Below the pieces are notes generated by a model. The model saw only the letters and a list, made by a program, of their open reading frames with translations. It was not told where the DNA came from and ran no database searches. Below, one piece after another: positions 35,984 to 43,495 of a stretch of 64,000 nucleotides of DNA. How positions within the stretch are numbered: the stretch's first letter is position 1; each line of letters opens with the position of its first letter. The DNA comes from Pseudoneobacillus sp052180215 (GTDB taxonomy: Bacteria; Bacillota; Bacilli; Bacillales; Cytobacillaceae). Position numbers and translations under genes: made by a program. The DNA is taken from contig NZ_CP197471.1 of assembly GCF_052180215.1 (NCBI RefSeq), positions 1,212,001 to 1,276,000 on the forward strand, in the 5' to 3' direction.

Positions 35984-36754
35984 TTAATCACAATCTTCTT
36001 CCCAATCATGATCGTTTGTTGTTGATGTAACCCGAATTTGTTGATTTTGAAGTACCTTTATTGTAAAGTCAATAACCATTTTTTCCTCGATGGTTGTAAA
36101 AAACCCTTCATCTAATGGAGCGCAATCTGGAATTGGTTGTCGATCTACGGCTTCATCCCATTCAATAATTCTGCTTGAAATTAATTCACAAAATGGCAGT
36201 TCATTATAAAATTGAGAACTCTCCTGGTGGAATTGAGATAAATCGCTTGTTAACAGCTCATCTTTTTCTGGATAACCAGATGGTAATGGTTTGGATACAA
36301 AGAAATCAAACTCTTTTCGTTTGTTCATTTCAGGCATAACTGGACATGAAATGAATTTTTTAATTTCAGTAATAGTCTGAAAAGGAATATCTACTGTCAA
36401 TGAGTGTAAATCAGATGAAACCGATGTAGTTGTGCTTCCAGAAATATCAGTTGATGGAGTTGCATATTGAATGTTTTTGCGAACAAATCCTTTAATAAAA
36501 AGCTTATTGGTCGGTAAAAGTAATCGGCATTGTGTGATTTTTAATCTTTTTTTAATATCTTTAATTTCTAGTACAGGTTCTGGAAATGTAATGTTTGTAT
36601 CTACATTTGCTTGTAAAGTAAGCTCTGCTAATACAACAGGCACCTTTGTGACAATTTTACCAATAGATACTTGAGGATGATGATGGTGTGTTGCTTCACA
36701 TTCACAGTGATCGTCACATTTATGATGGTTTTTTTTATTTTTTTTCTCAGACAT
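35984..36754 (-). CDS. SPOCS-like spore-surface protein, paralogue C
   Basis: 256 residues. A Lys/His/Cys-rich start (HHKCDDHCECEATHHHH) is followed by a SPOCS-like domain: KIVTKVPVVLAELTLQANVD, EIKDIKKRLKITQCRLLLP, LFIKGFVRKNIQYATP and VDIPFQTITEI. The C-terminal part has KMVIDFTIKVLQNQQIRV. About half identical by eye to paralogue D. The His/Cys start could bind metal. A sigma-K promoter precedes it. Confidence 0.75.
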   Translation of the reverse strand: MSEKKNKKNHHKCDDHCECEATHHHHPQVSIGKIVTKVPVVLAELTLQANVDTNITFPEPVLEIKDIKKRLKITQCRLLLPTNKLFIKGFVRKNIQYATPSTDISGSTTTSVSSDLHSLTVDIPFQTITEIKKFISCPVMPEMNKRKEFDFFVSKPLPSGYPEKDELLTSDLSQFHQESSQFYNELPFCELISSRIIEWDEAVDRQPIPDCAPLDEGFFTTIEEKMVIDFTIKVLQNQQIRVTSTTNDHDWEEDCD

Positions 36755-36787
36755 ATTTTTTCTCCTCCTAGGTAAATCAGAATAGTG

Positions 36788-36814
36788 TATCCTATGCCTG
36801 ACATATGACTATGT
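36788..36814 (-). promoter_or_regulatory. Sigma-K promoter of paralogue C
   Basis: Minus strand: AC, 16 bp, CATAGGATA, an exact sigma-K pattern, 34 nt before the start codon. The rest of the 350-nt gap to paralogue D holds the terminator of D and no gene that I can see. Confidence 0.75.
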
Positions 36815-36984
36815 ATAGGTAAACGCCCATGGACATAGGCGGAAAAAATTTTTTAATTCAAATTCATATATTTAAGGTCAAGGATACAATTTTTACAATA
36901 GAATGGAAGACTTAATATAAGTGACAGGATTTTAATGGTATGAATATAAAGGTATTAGAACCATTAACACTGATAAAAAATAAA

Positions 36985-37008
36985 GGCATTACCATATTTG
37001 GTAATGCC
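36985..37008 (-). terminator. Terminator of paralogue D
   Basis: GGCATTACC / GGTAATGCC stem, followed on the minus strand by TTTATTTTTTATC. Confidence 0.85.
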
Positions 37009-37104
37009 AAGTTTAGGATAATAGTTACAATTTTGAAGGGAGAACTTTGACCTAATGGCTTTGCTAAAGCAAATATTTTGCTGAATGCGAAGCGATTGCA
37101 AAGT

Positions 37105-37926
37105 TTATCTTCCGTTATTTGTAGGCGGTATAAAAGTCAATGGGTTAACAACCACTTGCTGATTTTGTAAGACCTTGATGTCAAAATTTAATACCATTTT
37201 TTCACTGATACGTGTGAAAACTCCTTCTTCGAATGGAGCATTTACACCCAAACCAGAACGATCTACAGATTCATCCCATTCAAGAATATTATGTGAGAGG
37301 ATTTCGCAGAATGGAAGTTGGTTGTAATAGGCAGTGCTCGTTTGGTGGAATTGAGAAAGGTCACTAGAAAGTAGCTGATCTTTTTCAGGAAAACCTACCC
37401 CTAAAGATTGTGATCTGAAGAAGTCAAATTCTGCACGAGCATTCAATACTGGACGTTGCGGGCGTGATAAAAATGCAGATGCTGGAATGATAGTCATACA
37501 TTCAAATGGTACATCAGTTGTAAGTGATCTAAGAGTAGAAGATACGCAGTCAGCTGAAATATCGCTTGTTGGTGTTGCGTATTGAATGTTTTTACGTACA
37601 AAACCTTTAATCACTAATGTTGCGTCAGCCAGGTTATAAGCATCTTCCGGACATGTAACTGGCTGTAACATTAAACTGCATTGAACAATTTTCACCCTCT
37701 TTTTTATATCTTTAATTTCCAGAACAGAATCTGGGAAATTAATATGTGTGGAAAGAACGGTAGATACTCTTCTTTCAGCAAGTGTAACTGGAACTCTTAG
37801 TACAGCTTGACCAGTGACTGGGTTACCAGGCTGAGTAACAGGATTTACCTGAGAACTGCAACATGCATCTACACCGGCAGATTGACCAAAATCAACACAA
37901 TTATTATCTTGACAATTATTGCTCAT
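37105..37926 (-). CDS. SPOCS-like spore-surface protein, paralogue D
   Basis: 273 residues. Start rich in Asn/Cys (NNCQDNNCVDFGQSAGVDACC), then the shared domain: LRVPVTLAERRVSTVLSTH, EIKDIKKRVKIVQCSLML, LVIKGFVRKNIQYATP, TDVPFECMTI, and ISEKMVLNFDIKVLQNQQVVV. Both this and paralogue C contain FPEKDxLL(S/T)SDLSQFHQ and YYNxLPFCE, so they are recent duplicates. AAAGGAGGAATATG ribosome site. Predicted role: structural spore-surface protein. Confidence 0.75.
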   Translation of the reverse strand: MSNNCQDNNCVDFGQSAGVDACCSSQVNPVTQPGNPVTGQAVLRVPVTLAERRVSTVLSTHINFPDSVLEIKDIKKRVKIVQCSLMLQPVTCPEDAYNLADATLVIKGFVRKNIQYATPTSDISADCVSSTLRSLTTDVPFECMTIIPASAFLSRPQRPVLNARAEFDFFRSQSLGVGFPEKDQLLSSDLSQFHQTSTAYYNQLPFCEILSHNILEWDESVDRSGLGVNAPFEEGVFTRISEKMVLNFDIKVLQNQQVVVNPLTFIPPTNNGR

Positions 37927-37961
37927 TAATCATATTCCTCCTTTTAATTTAAGGTTCAATT

Positions 37962-37970
37962 TATGGTATG
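37962..37970 (-). promoter_or_regulatory. Sigma-K -10 box of paralogue D
   Basis: CATACCATA (minus strand) matches CATANNNTA exactly, 36 nt before the start. No AC at the ideal -35 distance. Confidence 0.5.
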
Positions 37971-38107
37971 CAAGCTAATCTTCCTTCGCATAGTTATATG
38001 TATCAGTACATTCGTGGAAAAATCCAATGAAAGTAATGATTTAAAAAAATGGGTACACGCACAATGAAACTCCTGATTTGCATATGATTCAAAAGGAGGT
38101 AGAGATC

Positions 38108-39298
38108 ATGAATAATCATAACTATTTTGCCGTTGATATAGGAAACAGTTGGTATAAGGCTTTATCGTTTGATAGAGGAGTCAATAGCGAATATAACATT
38201 CCAAATGCCATTTCATTATTTGATGAAGAATACTATGAAAAACCATATGATGATGATGATGTAGTATTTGAAGAAAATCTGATAGTTGAAATCAAAAGTC
38301 AGGCAATACTTGATAAAAGAGAATTGTTTTATATTGGGAAGGCAGCTGCCAAACAACGAGATGTAAGTTTAACAGCTTTTAATAATCAAAAGGTTGATGA
38401 GGACCGCACCTATATCTTGCTTTTTGGTCTAGCGGCTTATCATGCGGTATTAATGGGTGATGAAGAAAGTGATATTCACTATACAATCGATCAATTAGCT
38501 ATTTCGCTGCCTACGACTCAATACAAAGACAAGAAACACAATTTTAAACAGCGATTAATTGGTACACATACCGTTATTTTTCATAAGGTTCCAGGTATTC
38601 CTGAACCAAAGGAACTGGTTGTTAAGATTCATGTGAAAGATGTCATCGTTGGGGCGGAGGGAGCATGTGCTTACTTAGGTCTGACACGTGACCAAGAAAC
38701 CTTAGGAATTAAGGATAATTCTTTAATCACCGAATCTCGAAAAGGCATTATTATTGGTGACCTAGGAGGAGATTCAGTCGACTTTGTGGGTATTAAAAAT
38801 AACAAACCTGTTGCTTCTGTTGAAGGGGAGCCATTTGGAATTAATCAATTTATTGATAATATTATCCAAAAGGTTAGTAAAAATGAGCTATATAAATTTG
38901 ATTCACGCTCAGAATTAGAAGAAAAATTAATTGCTGGGCAATCCGAGTGGTATGTAGAACCATTTGCAGGAGTAAGAAAAGATATCAGCAAGTATATTGT
39001 GCCTCAGTTAAGAGCATTAGCAAGTAAGTATCTTGAGCGGTTTGACCGTGTTCGCAGCAGCTCAAATGAAATTAAGGGTGCAACTAGATATATTGCTGTT
39101 GGAGGTGCTGCTAAATTGGCTAAGAGACAGATACAAGAAGCGGCTGTCAAATGGTCAGAAAGAGGGCGTCCAATTGATTTAATGTTCCCTGAGGATATGG
39201 AAAAGCTGAATGTACTTGGTTTGATGATTTTAGCAAAAATGAACCAACTAAAAAAGGAACAAGAAAATAATGTTAACTTTACTACAGTAAAGAGCTAG
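38108..39298 (+). CDS. Actin-like ParM/StbA family ATPase
   Basis: 396 residues with the actin-superfamily nucleotide motifs: phosphate 1 FAVDIGNSWYKAL near the N-terminus, phosphate 2 IIIGDLGGDSVDFVGI (about residues 217-232) and the adenosine motif YIAVGGAAKLAK (about 334-345). ParM-type proteins polymerise to push plasmids apart; some chromosomal relatives have other jobs. Start is the ATG after AAAAGGAGGTAGAGATC. A 126-residue protein follows in the same operon. No iteron-like centromere is visible upstream. It sits among spore-surface genes. Confidence 0.85.
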   Translation: MNNHNYFAVDIGNSWYKALSFDRGVNSEYNIPNAISLFDEEYYEKPYDDDDVVFEENLIVEIKSQAILDKRELFYIGKAAAKQRDVSLTAFNNQKVDEDRTYILLFGLAAYHAVLMGDEESDIHYTIDQLAISLPTTQYKDKKHNFKQRLIGTHTVIFHKVPGIPEPKELVVKIHVKDVIVGAEGACAYLGLTRDQETLGIKDNSLITESRKGIIIGDLGGDSVDFVGIKNNKPVASVEGEPFGINQFIDNIIQKVSKNELYKFDSRSELEEKLIAGQSEWYVEPFAGVRKDISKYIVPQLRALASKYLERFDRVRSSSNEIKGATRYIAVGGAAKLAKRQIQEAAVKWSERGRPIDLMFPEDMEKLNVLGLMILAKMNQLKKEQENNVNFTTVKS

Positions 39299-39310
39299 TA
39301 GGTGATGGAA

Positions 39311-39691
39311 ATGTCAGAAACATATACAGATTACATCAATAAAACAGCAATTACACTCCCTGATACGTATATCGATGTTAAAACAGGGGAGACTTTTCCT
39401 GTTTCTCCAGTAATACAGGAACAAATTGAATATCACGCATATAACAATACATTGATTCATTTAGTATTATCTGCTCTTGATCAATACCTTCATCCAAGGA
39501 AGGTAAAAGGCAAAGGCGGTTCAGAAGAAATCCTCTTTGAGTTATTGGAAATAAAAAAAATGTTGGTAAATGTTTCTACGATTAAAGACCTTTCTTCATT
39601 AGATTTACGCTCAAGGAATCAGCAGATAAGACACTCAATGGAGCTGAAAATGGAAGATTTAAATGAAGTTCTTGAAGCTTTTGGAGGATAA
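39311..39691 (+). CDS. Partner protein of the actin-like ATPase, unknown family
   Basis: 126 residues, soluble; a short N-terminal region (TLPDTYIDVKTGETFPVSP) and then helices (HLVLSALDQYLH, EEILFELLEIKKMLVN, SLDLRSRNQQIRHSMELKMEDLNEVLEAF). I see no ribbon-helix-helix typical of ParR, so calling it ParR would be a guess. Three in-frame starts lie close together (GTG 39302, ATG 39305, ATG 39311); the last has the best spacing from TAGGTG. Operon with the ATPase, followed by a terminator. Confidence 0.7.
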   Translation: MSETYTDYINKTAITLPDTYIDVKTGETFPVSPVIQEQIEYHAYNNTLIHLVLSALDQYLHPRKVKGKGGSEEILFELLEIKKMLVNVSTIKDLSSLDLRSRNQQIRHSMELKMEDLNEVLEAFGG

Positions 39692-39706
39692 TCATTCTAT
39701 GTAATG

Positions 39707-39740
39707 AAGGTGAACTATATAGCTAAGTTCACCTTTTTTG
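39707..39740 (+). terminator. Terminator of the actin-like operon
   Basis: AAGGTGAACT / AGTTCACCTT stem, then T6. Confidence 0.9.
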
Positions 39741-39829
39741 GTTGATTTGAGGGAATTGGCAGAAAATCATAAGTGAGAGTAGATTAACTGTTGAAAATGG
39801 ATATGTTGGTTACCTAATAAAAGTATTTT

Positions 39830-40582
39830 TTATAAATACACAGCAGGTAAACAGGTAATCGCACAAATGCAGGAAAGGTCTACTGTAATACAAATTCCCG
39901 ATCTTTTTAAATCGTTAACATTTCTGCAGTGAATTTGATTACATGGACTATGGTCATGACTACTGTCTTTTCCCATATGAGACTTATCCTGTTTAAATGT
40001 TAATAATTCAAGAACTGCACAACCGTTTTTAACTTTTTTCACTTTAAAGATAAAAGAAGTAATACAAGCAAACTTTTCCTCATTAGATTTGCGGCTACAG
40101 TAAGTTTTCACACCTGTGGCTTTGAAAGGTTCACAACCTCCACAGTACAAAATGAAAGGTATTGTGTTTTTCTTGACTTTATTTTTTTCTCCTAATAATT
40201 CCTGAATGGACCCTTTACATGAAGTATCGCAGCACTCTTTATCTTTTTTGGCTTTCTTTTGTGCATGAAGGATTGCTTTTAAAACATCTTCTACACAACC
40301 TTGTTGATGCTTGGTATTGCCATGGTCAAGATCCTTACTTTGATCCCAAACATGACTGCTGCTACTTTCCTCAGTTTCATGGCTACTGTTACTACTGCTG
40401 CTGCTGCTCTCATGTTTCCATTCATGACTACTTGAACTACTGCTTTCTTCATGATGATGGTGATGGTGCTCACTGCTCTCATCACGATGGTGGTGATGAT
40501 GGTCACTACTTTCACAATGCTTATCCAAATGCCAATGTTTTTCTCTTTCATGATCTTTATATTTGTAATTACCAAATCTCAT
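39830..40582 (-). CDS. CotY/ExsY family spore protein with His/Ser-rich N-terminal extension
   Basis: 250 residues. The C-terminal part (about residues 95-250) is a CotY/CotZ domain: CVEDVLKAILHAQ, NTIPFILYCGGCEPFKATGV, GICITVDLSCICAITCLP. The first 90 residues are His- and Ser-rich (DHHHHHRDESSEHHHHHHEESSSSSSHEW), not seen in ordinary CotY. His runs suggest metal binding (inference). Start is the ATG after AAGGAGTGAAAATAAA; an upstream ATG would place the ribosome site inside the gene. A diverged paralogue of cotZ in this window. Confidence 0.85.
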   Translation of the reverse strand: MRFGNYKYKDHEREKHWHLDKHCESSDHHHHHRDESSEHHHHHHEESSSSSSHEWKHESSSSSSNSSHETEESSSSHVWDQSKDLDHGNTKHQQGCVEDVLKAILHAQKKAKKDKECCDTSCKGSIQELLGEKNKVKKNTIPFILYCGGCEPFKATGVKTYCSRKSNEEKFACITSFIFKVKKVKNGCAVLELLTFKQDKSHMGKDSSHDHSPCNQIHCRNVNDLKRSGICITVDLSCICAITCLPAVYL

Positions 40583-40864
40583 TTTATTTTCACTCCTTAC
40601 ATAATTGTTCAAAATTAGCATACGGCTAAATTTATTTTTTGAGTGAGGATGTTGCCTAACTGATTTAATTAAATTTTAAATAATAACAAGGATCAAAATA
40701 ATTATTCTCTCTTGGAATTTATATATTTTTGATTTATAGAGTAATTTTTTAATAGTATTATGTAATTTACTTTCTATTAATCTCTTGAATACTTTTCTTC
40801 ATACACTCTATTAAATGTGGATATTGTCAATGTTTGATAGAGAAATGTAATTCTCTTTATAAAA
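40583..40864. other. AT-rich gap between the CotY paralogue and the collagen-like gene
   Basis: No gene seen. It should carry the promoter of the CotY paralogue; CCGTATGCTAATT is only a poor sigma-K match. Confidence 0.4.
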
Positions 40865-40894
40865 TTATTAAAGAGGGAGCTTTCACTCCCTCTC
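40865..40894 (-). terminator. Terminator of the collagen-like gene
   Basis: GAGGGAG-CTTTCA-CTCCCTC stem-loop; the minus strand continues TTTAATAATTTT. Confidence 0.85.
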
Positions 40895-40900
40895 CTTACT

Positions 40901-43150
40901 TTACGGATTAATGAACCCAATATTACATGTTGTTATAGCACGAATATTGCCTTGGTTAACAATTCCAACGAAGACTTGATTAATTGTGCCCGTAAATGTT
41001 GTACCACCTGTACCTATAGCTACATTTGTTCCTAACAATTCATTTAAGGCTACTCTAATTGCGGACTCACATATTCCTTCACACGAAGTGTCTGCAGGTT
41101 CTGGTAGGTTTAGGAATGTTAAACCTGCGCTTGTAAACGTAGCATTTCCTAAAAGGGTAAGAGCAGCAATATCACAGATACTAATTCTTGTTCCATCCGC
41201 ACCAACAACTACTCCAGGGGTTAGAGTTGGATCCATTATTGAATCTGGAATAAGCCTTACTGGAGTAAAGTTACCAATGGCACCATTTTCAGCAGTTCTT
41301 ATAGAAACGCTTATATTGTTATTTGGGTTACTATCTGTATTTTTTTGAACAATTTGTTCTAATAAGTTTGCTATTTGTGCTGTACATGTGCATCCTACAT
41401 CATCATCTTCACAATCACATTCACCTTGAGGTCCTTGGTTACCTTGAGGACCTTGGTCGCCTTGAGGTCCTTGGTCACCTTGAGGTCCTTGGTCACCTTG
41501 AGGTCCTTGGTCACCTTGAGGTCCCTGGTCGCCTTGAGGTCCTTGGTCGCCTTGAGGACCTTGGTCGCCTTGAGGTCCTTGGTCGCCTTGAGGTCCTTGG
41601 TCGCCTTGAGGACCTTGGTCGCCTTGAGGTCCTTGGTCGCCTTGAGGTCCTTGGTCGCCTTGAGGACCTTGGTCGCCTTGAGGTCCTTGGTCGCCTTGAG
41701 GTCCTTGGTCGCCTTGAGGTCCTTGGTCGCCTTGAGGTCCTTGGTCGCCTTGAGGTCCTTGGTCGCCTTGAGGTCCTTGGTCACCTTGAGGTCCTTGGTC
41801 GCCTTGAGGTCCTTGGTCACCTTGAGGTCCTTGGTCACCTTGAGGTCCTTGGTCACCTTGAGGTCCTTGGTCGCCTTGAGGTCCTTGGTCGCCTTGAGGT
41901 CCTTGGTCGCCTTGAGGTCCTTGATCACCCTGAGGTCCTTGGTCGCCTTGAGGTCCTTGGTCACCTTGAGGTCCTTGGTCACCTTGAGGTCCTTGGTCGC
42001 CTTGAGGTCCTTGGTCACCTTGAGGTCCTTGGTCGCCTTGAGGTCCTTGGTCACCTTGAGGTCCTTGGTCGCCTTGAGGACCTTGGTCGCCTTGAGGACC
42101 TTGGTCGCCTTGAGGACCTTGGTCGCCCTGAGGTCCTTGGTCACCTTGAGGTCCTTGGTCGCCTTGAGGTCCTTGGTCACCTTGAGGTCCTTGGTCGCCT
42201 TGAGGTCCTTGATCGCCTTGAGGTCCTTGGTCACCTTGAGGTCCTTGGTCGCCTTGAGGTCCCTGTTCACCTTGAGGTCCTTGGTCGCCTTGAGGTCCCT
42301 GTTCACCTTGAGGCCCTTGGTCGCCTTGAGGTCCTTGATCACCTTGAGGTCCTTGATCACCTTGAGGCCCTTGGTCGCCCTGAGGACCTTGGTCGCCTTG
42401 AGGCCCTTGGTCGCCTTGAGGCCCTTGGTCGCCCTGAGGACCTTGGTCACCTTGAGGCCCTTGGTCGCCTTGAGGTCCTTGGTCACCTTGAGGCCCTTGG
42501 TCGCCTTGAGGACCTTGATCGCCTTGAGGTCCTTGTTCACCTTGAGGACCTTGGTCGCCTTGAGGTCCCTGTTCACCTTGAGGACCTTGGTCGCCTTGAG
42601 GTCCCTGTTCACCCTGAGGTCCTTGGTCACCTTGAGGCCCTTGGTTGCCTTGAGGCCCTTGGTTACCTTGAGGCCCTTGGTCACCTTGAGGTCCTTGGTT
42701 GCCTTGAGGCCCTTGGTTACCTTGAGGTCCTTGGTTGCCTTGAGGCCCTTGGTTACCTTGAGGACCTTGGTTACCTTGAGGCCCTTGGTTGCCCTGAGGC
42801 CCTTGGTTGCCTTGAGGTCCCTGAGGCCCTTGGTTGCCTTGAGGTCCCTGGTTGCCTTGAGGCCCTTGGTTGCCTTGAGGTCCTTGGTTGCCTTGAGGTC
42901 CTTGGTTGCCCTGAGGTCCTTGGTTGCCTTGAGGCCCTTGGTTGCCTTGAGGTCCTTGGTTGCCCTGAGGTCCTTGGTTGCCCTGAGGTCCTTGGTTGCC
43001 TTGAGGTCCCTGAGGACCTTGGTTGCCTTGAGGTCCAGCTGCAGGTCCCTGAGGTCCTTGAGGTCCTTGAGTTCCACGATTACACCTATTAAAAGGGTCT
43101 TCGGCATGATAACATTCACAATTTAATTTTCCACAAATAATACACGACAA
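40901..43150 (-). CDS. Collagen-like spore-surface (exosporium-type) glycoprotein
   Basis: 749 residues. A Cys-rich head (residues 1-28, CIICGKLNCECYHAED), about 180 Gly-X-Y triplets (29-577), and a 172-residue C-terminal domain starting CDCEDDDVGCTC and ending IRAITTCNIGFINP. The repeat unit is GPQGNQ near the head, then mixed GPQGEQ/GPQGDQ, then nearly pure GPQGDQ, with one GPQGNQ at the end. BclA in B. anthracis has similar architecture (short head, collagen region, globular tip), but neither its LIGPTLPPIPP leader nor its TNF-like tip is obvious here. The neighbouring rhamnose genes suggest glycosylation. Its head cysteines could link it to CotY-type proteins (inference). Confidence 0.85.
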   Translation of the reverse strand: MSCIICGKLNCECYHAEDPFNRCNRGTQGPQGPQGPAAGPQGNQGPQGPQGNQGPQGNQGPQGNQGPQGNQGPQGNQGPQGNQGPQGNQGPQGNQGPQGNQGPQGNQGPQGPQGNQGPQGNQGPQGNQGPQGNQGPQGNQGPQGNQGPQGNQGPQGDQGPQGNQGPQGNQGPQGDQGPQGEQGPQGDQGPQGEQGPQGDQGPQGEQGPQGDQGPQGDQGPQGDQGPQGDQGPQGDQGPQGDQGPQGDQGPQGDQGPQGDQGPQGDQGPQGDQGPQGDQGPQGEQGPQGDQGPQGEQGPQGDQGPQGDQGPQGDQGPQGDQGPQGDQGPQGDQGPQGDQGPQGDQGPQGDQGPQGDQGPQGDQGPQGDQGPQGDQGPQGDQGPQGDQGPQGDQGPQGDQGPQGDQGPQGDQGPQGDQGPQGDQGPQGDQGPQGDQGPQGDQGPQGDQGPQGDQGPQGDQGPQGDQGPQGDQGPQGDQGPQGDQGPQGDQGPQGDQGPQGDQGPQGDQGPQGDQGPQGDQGPQGDQGPQGDQGPQGDQGPQGDQGPQGDQGPQGDQGPQGDQGPQGDQGPQGNQGPQGECDCEDDDVGCTCTAQIANLLEQIVQKNTDSNPNNNISVSIRTAENGAIGNFTPVRLIPDSIMDPTLTPGVVVGADGTRISICDIAALTLLGNATFTSAGLTFLNLPEPADTSCEGICESAIRVALNELLGTNVAIGTGGTTFTGTINQVFVGIVNQGNIRAITTCNIGFINP
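41420..43066 (-). repeat. 1.65-kb tandem array of 18-bp units (collagen region)
   Basis: About ninety copies of an 18-bp unit of the type GGTCCTTGGTCGCCTTGA (plus strand), with differences almost only at third codon positions. The array likely changes length between strains. The unit has no stop in several frames, which gives long spurious frames on both strands. Confidence 0.93.
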
Positions 43151-43495
43151 ATTTTTTACACCTCACTTTATTAGTTGTCTATATACTCTATTAATTCCTT
43201 GAAATAATTGACACGGCAGTTATTAAAAATAGATTTGTATCCATAATCAAGAGCCGAAATTCGTTATTTAAGATTTGTTATTATAGAACCTATAGGTGTG
43301 CGAAGAAAAAAACTTGGCCAAAGAATTGTCTGGAGTATGAGGTGCTAAAATTTCTATTGAAAAATTGGGGAATGTATACTAAGTACCTAGTATTTAATAG
43401 GCGGTAGAAATGCTAATTTAAATATGTACATTCTTGCTTGAATAAAAATGTACAAAATCGATTGCTCATTTCATACTAATCTTGGGGGGATTAGT

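Noticed and set aside
39302..39310. GTG/ATG starts upstream of the actin-partner start
   Set aside because: They sit too close to or within the TAGGTG ribosome site; 39311 has normal spacing. The difference is at most three residues.
40219..40629. 136-codon plus-strand frame opposite the CotY paralogue
   Set aside because: It is an antisense reading of the His/Ser-rich codons, full of Cys/Tyr/His runs, with no ribosome site.
41323..43126. Long open frames (over 570 codons) on the plus strand and in another minus-strand frame across the collagen array
   Set aside because: The repeat length is a multiple of 3 and the unit lacks stops in several frames, so these are by-products of the array; they have repetitive nonsense content (LEVLGRLEV, TLRSLVALR) and no ribosome sites.
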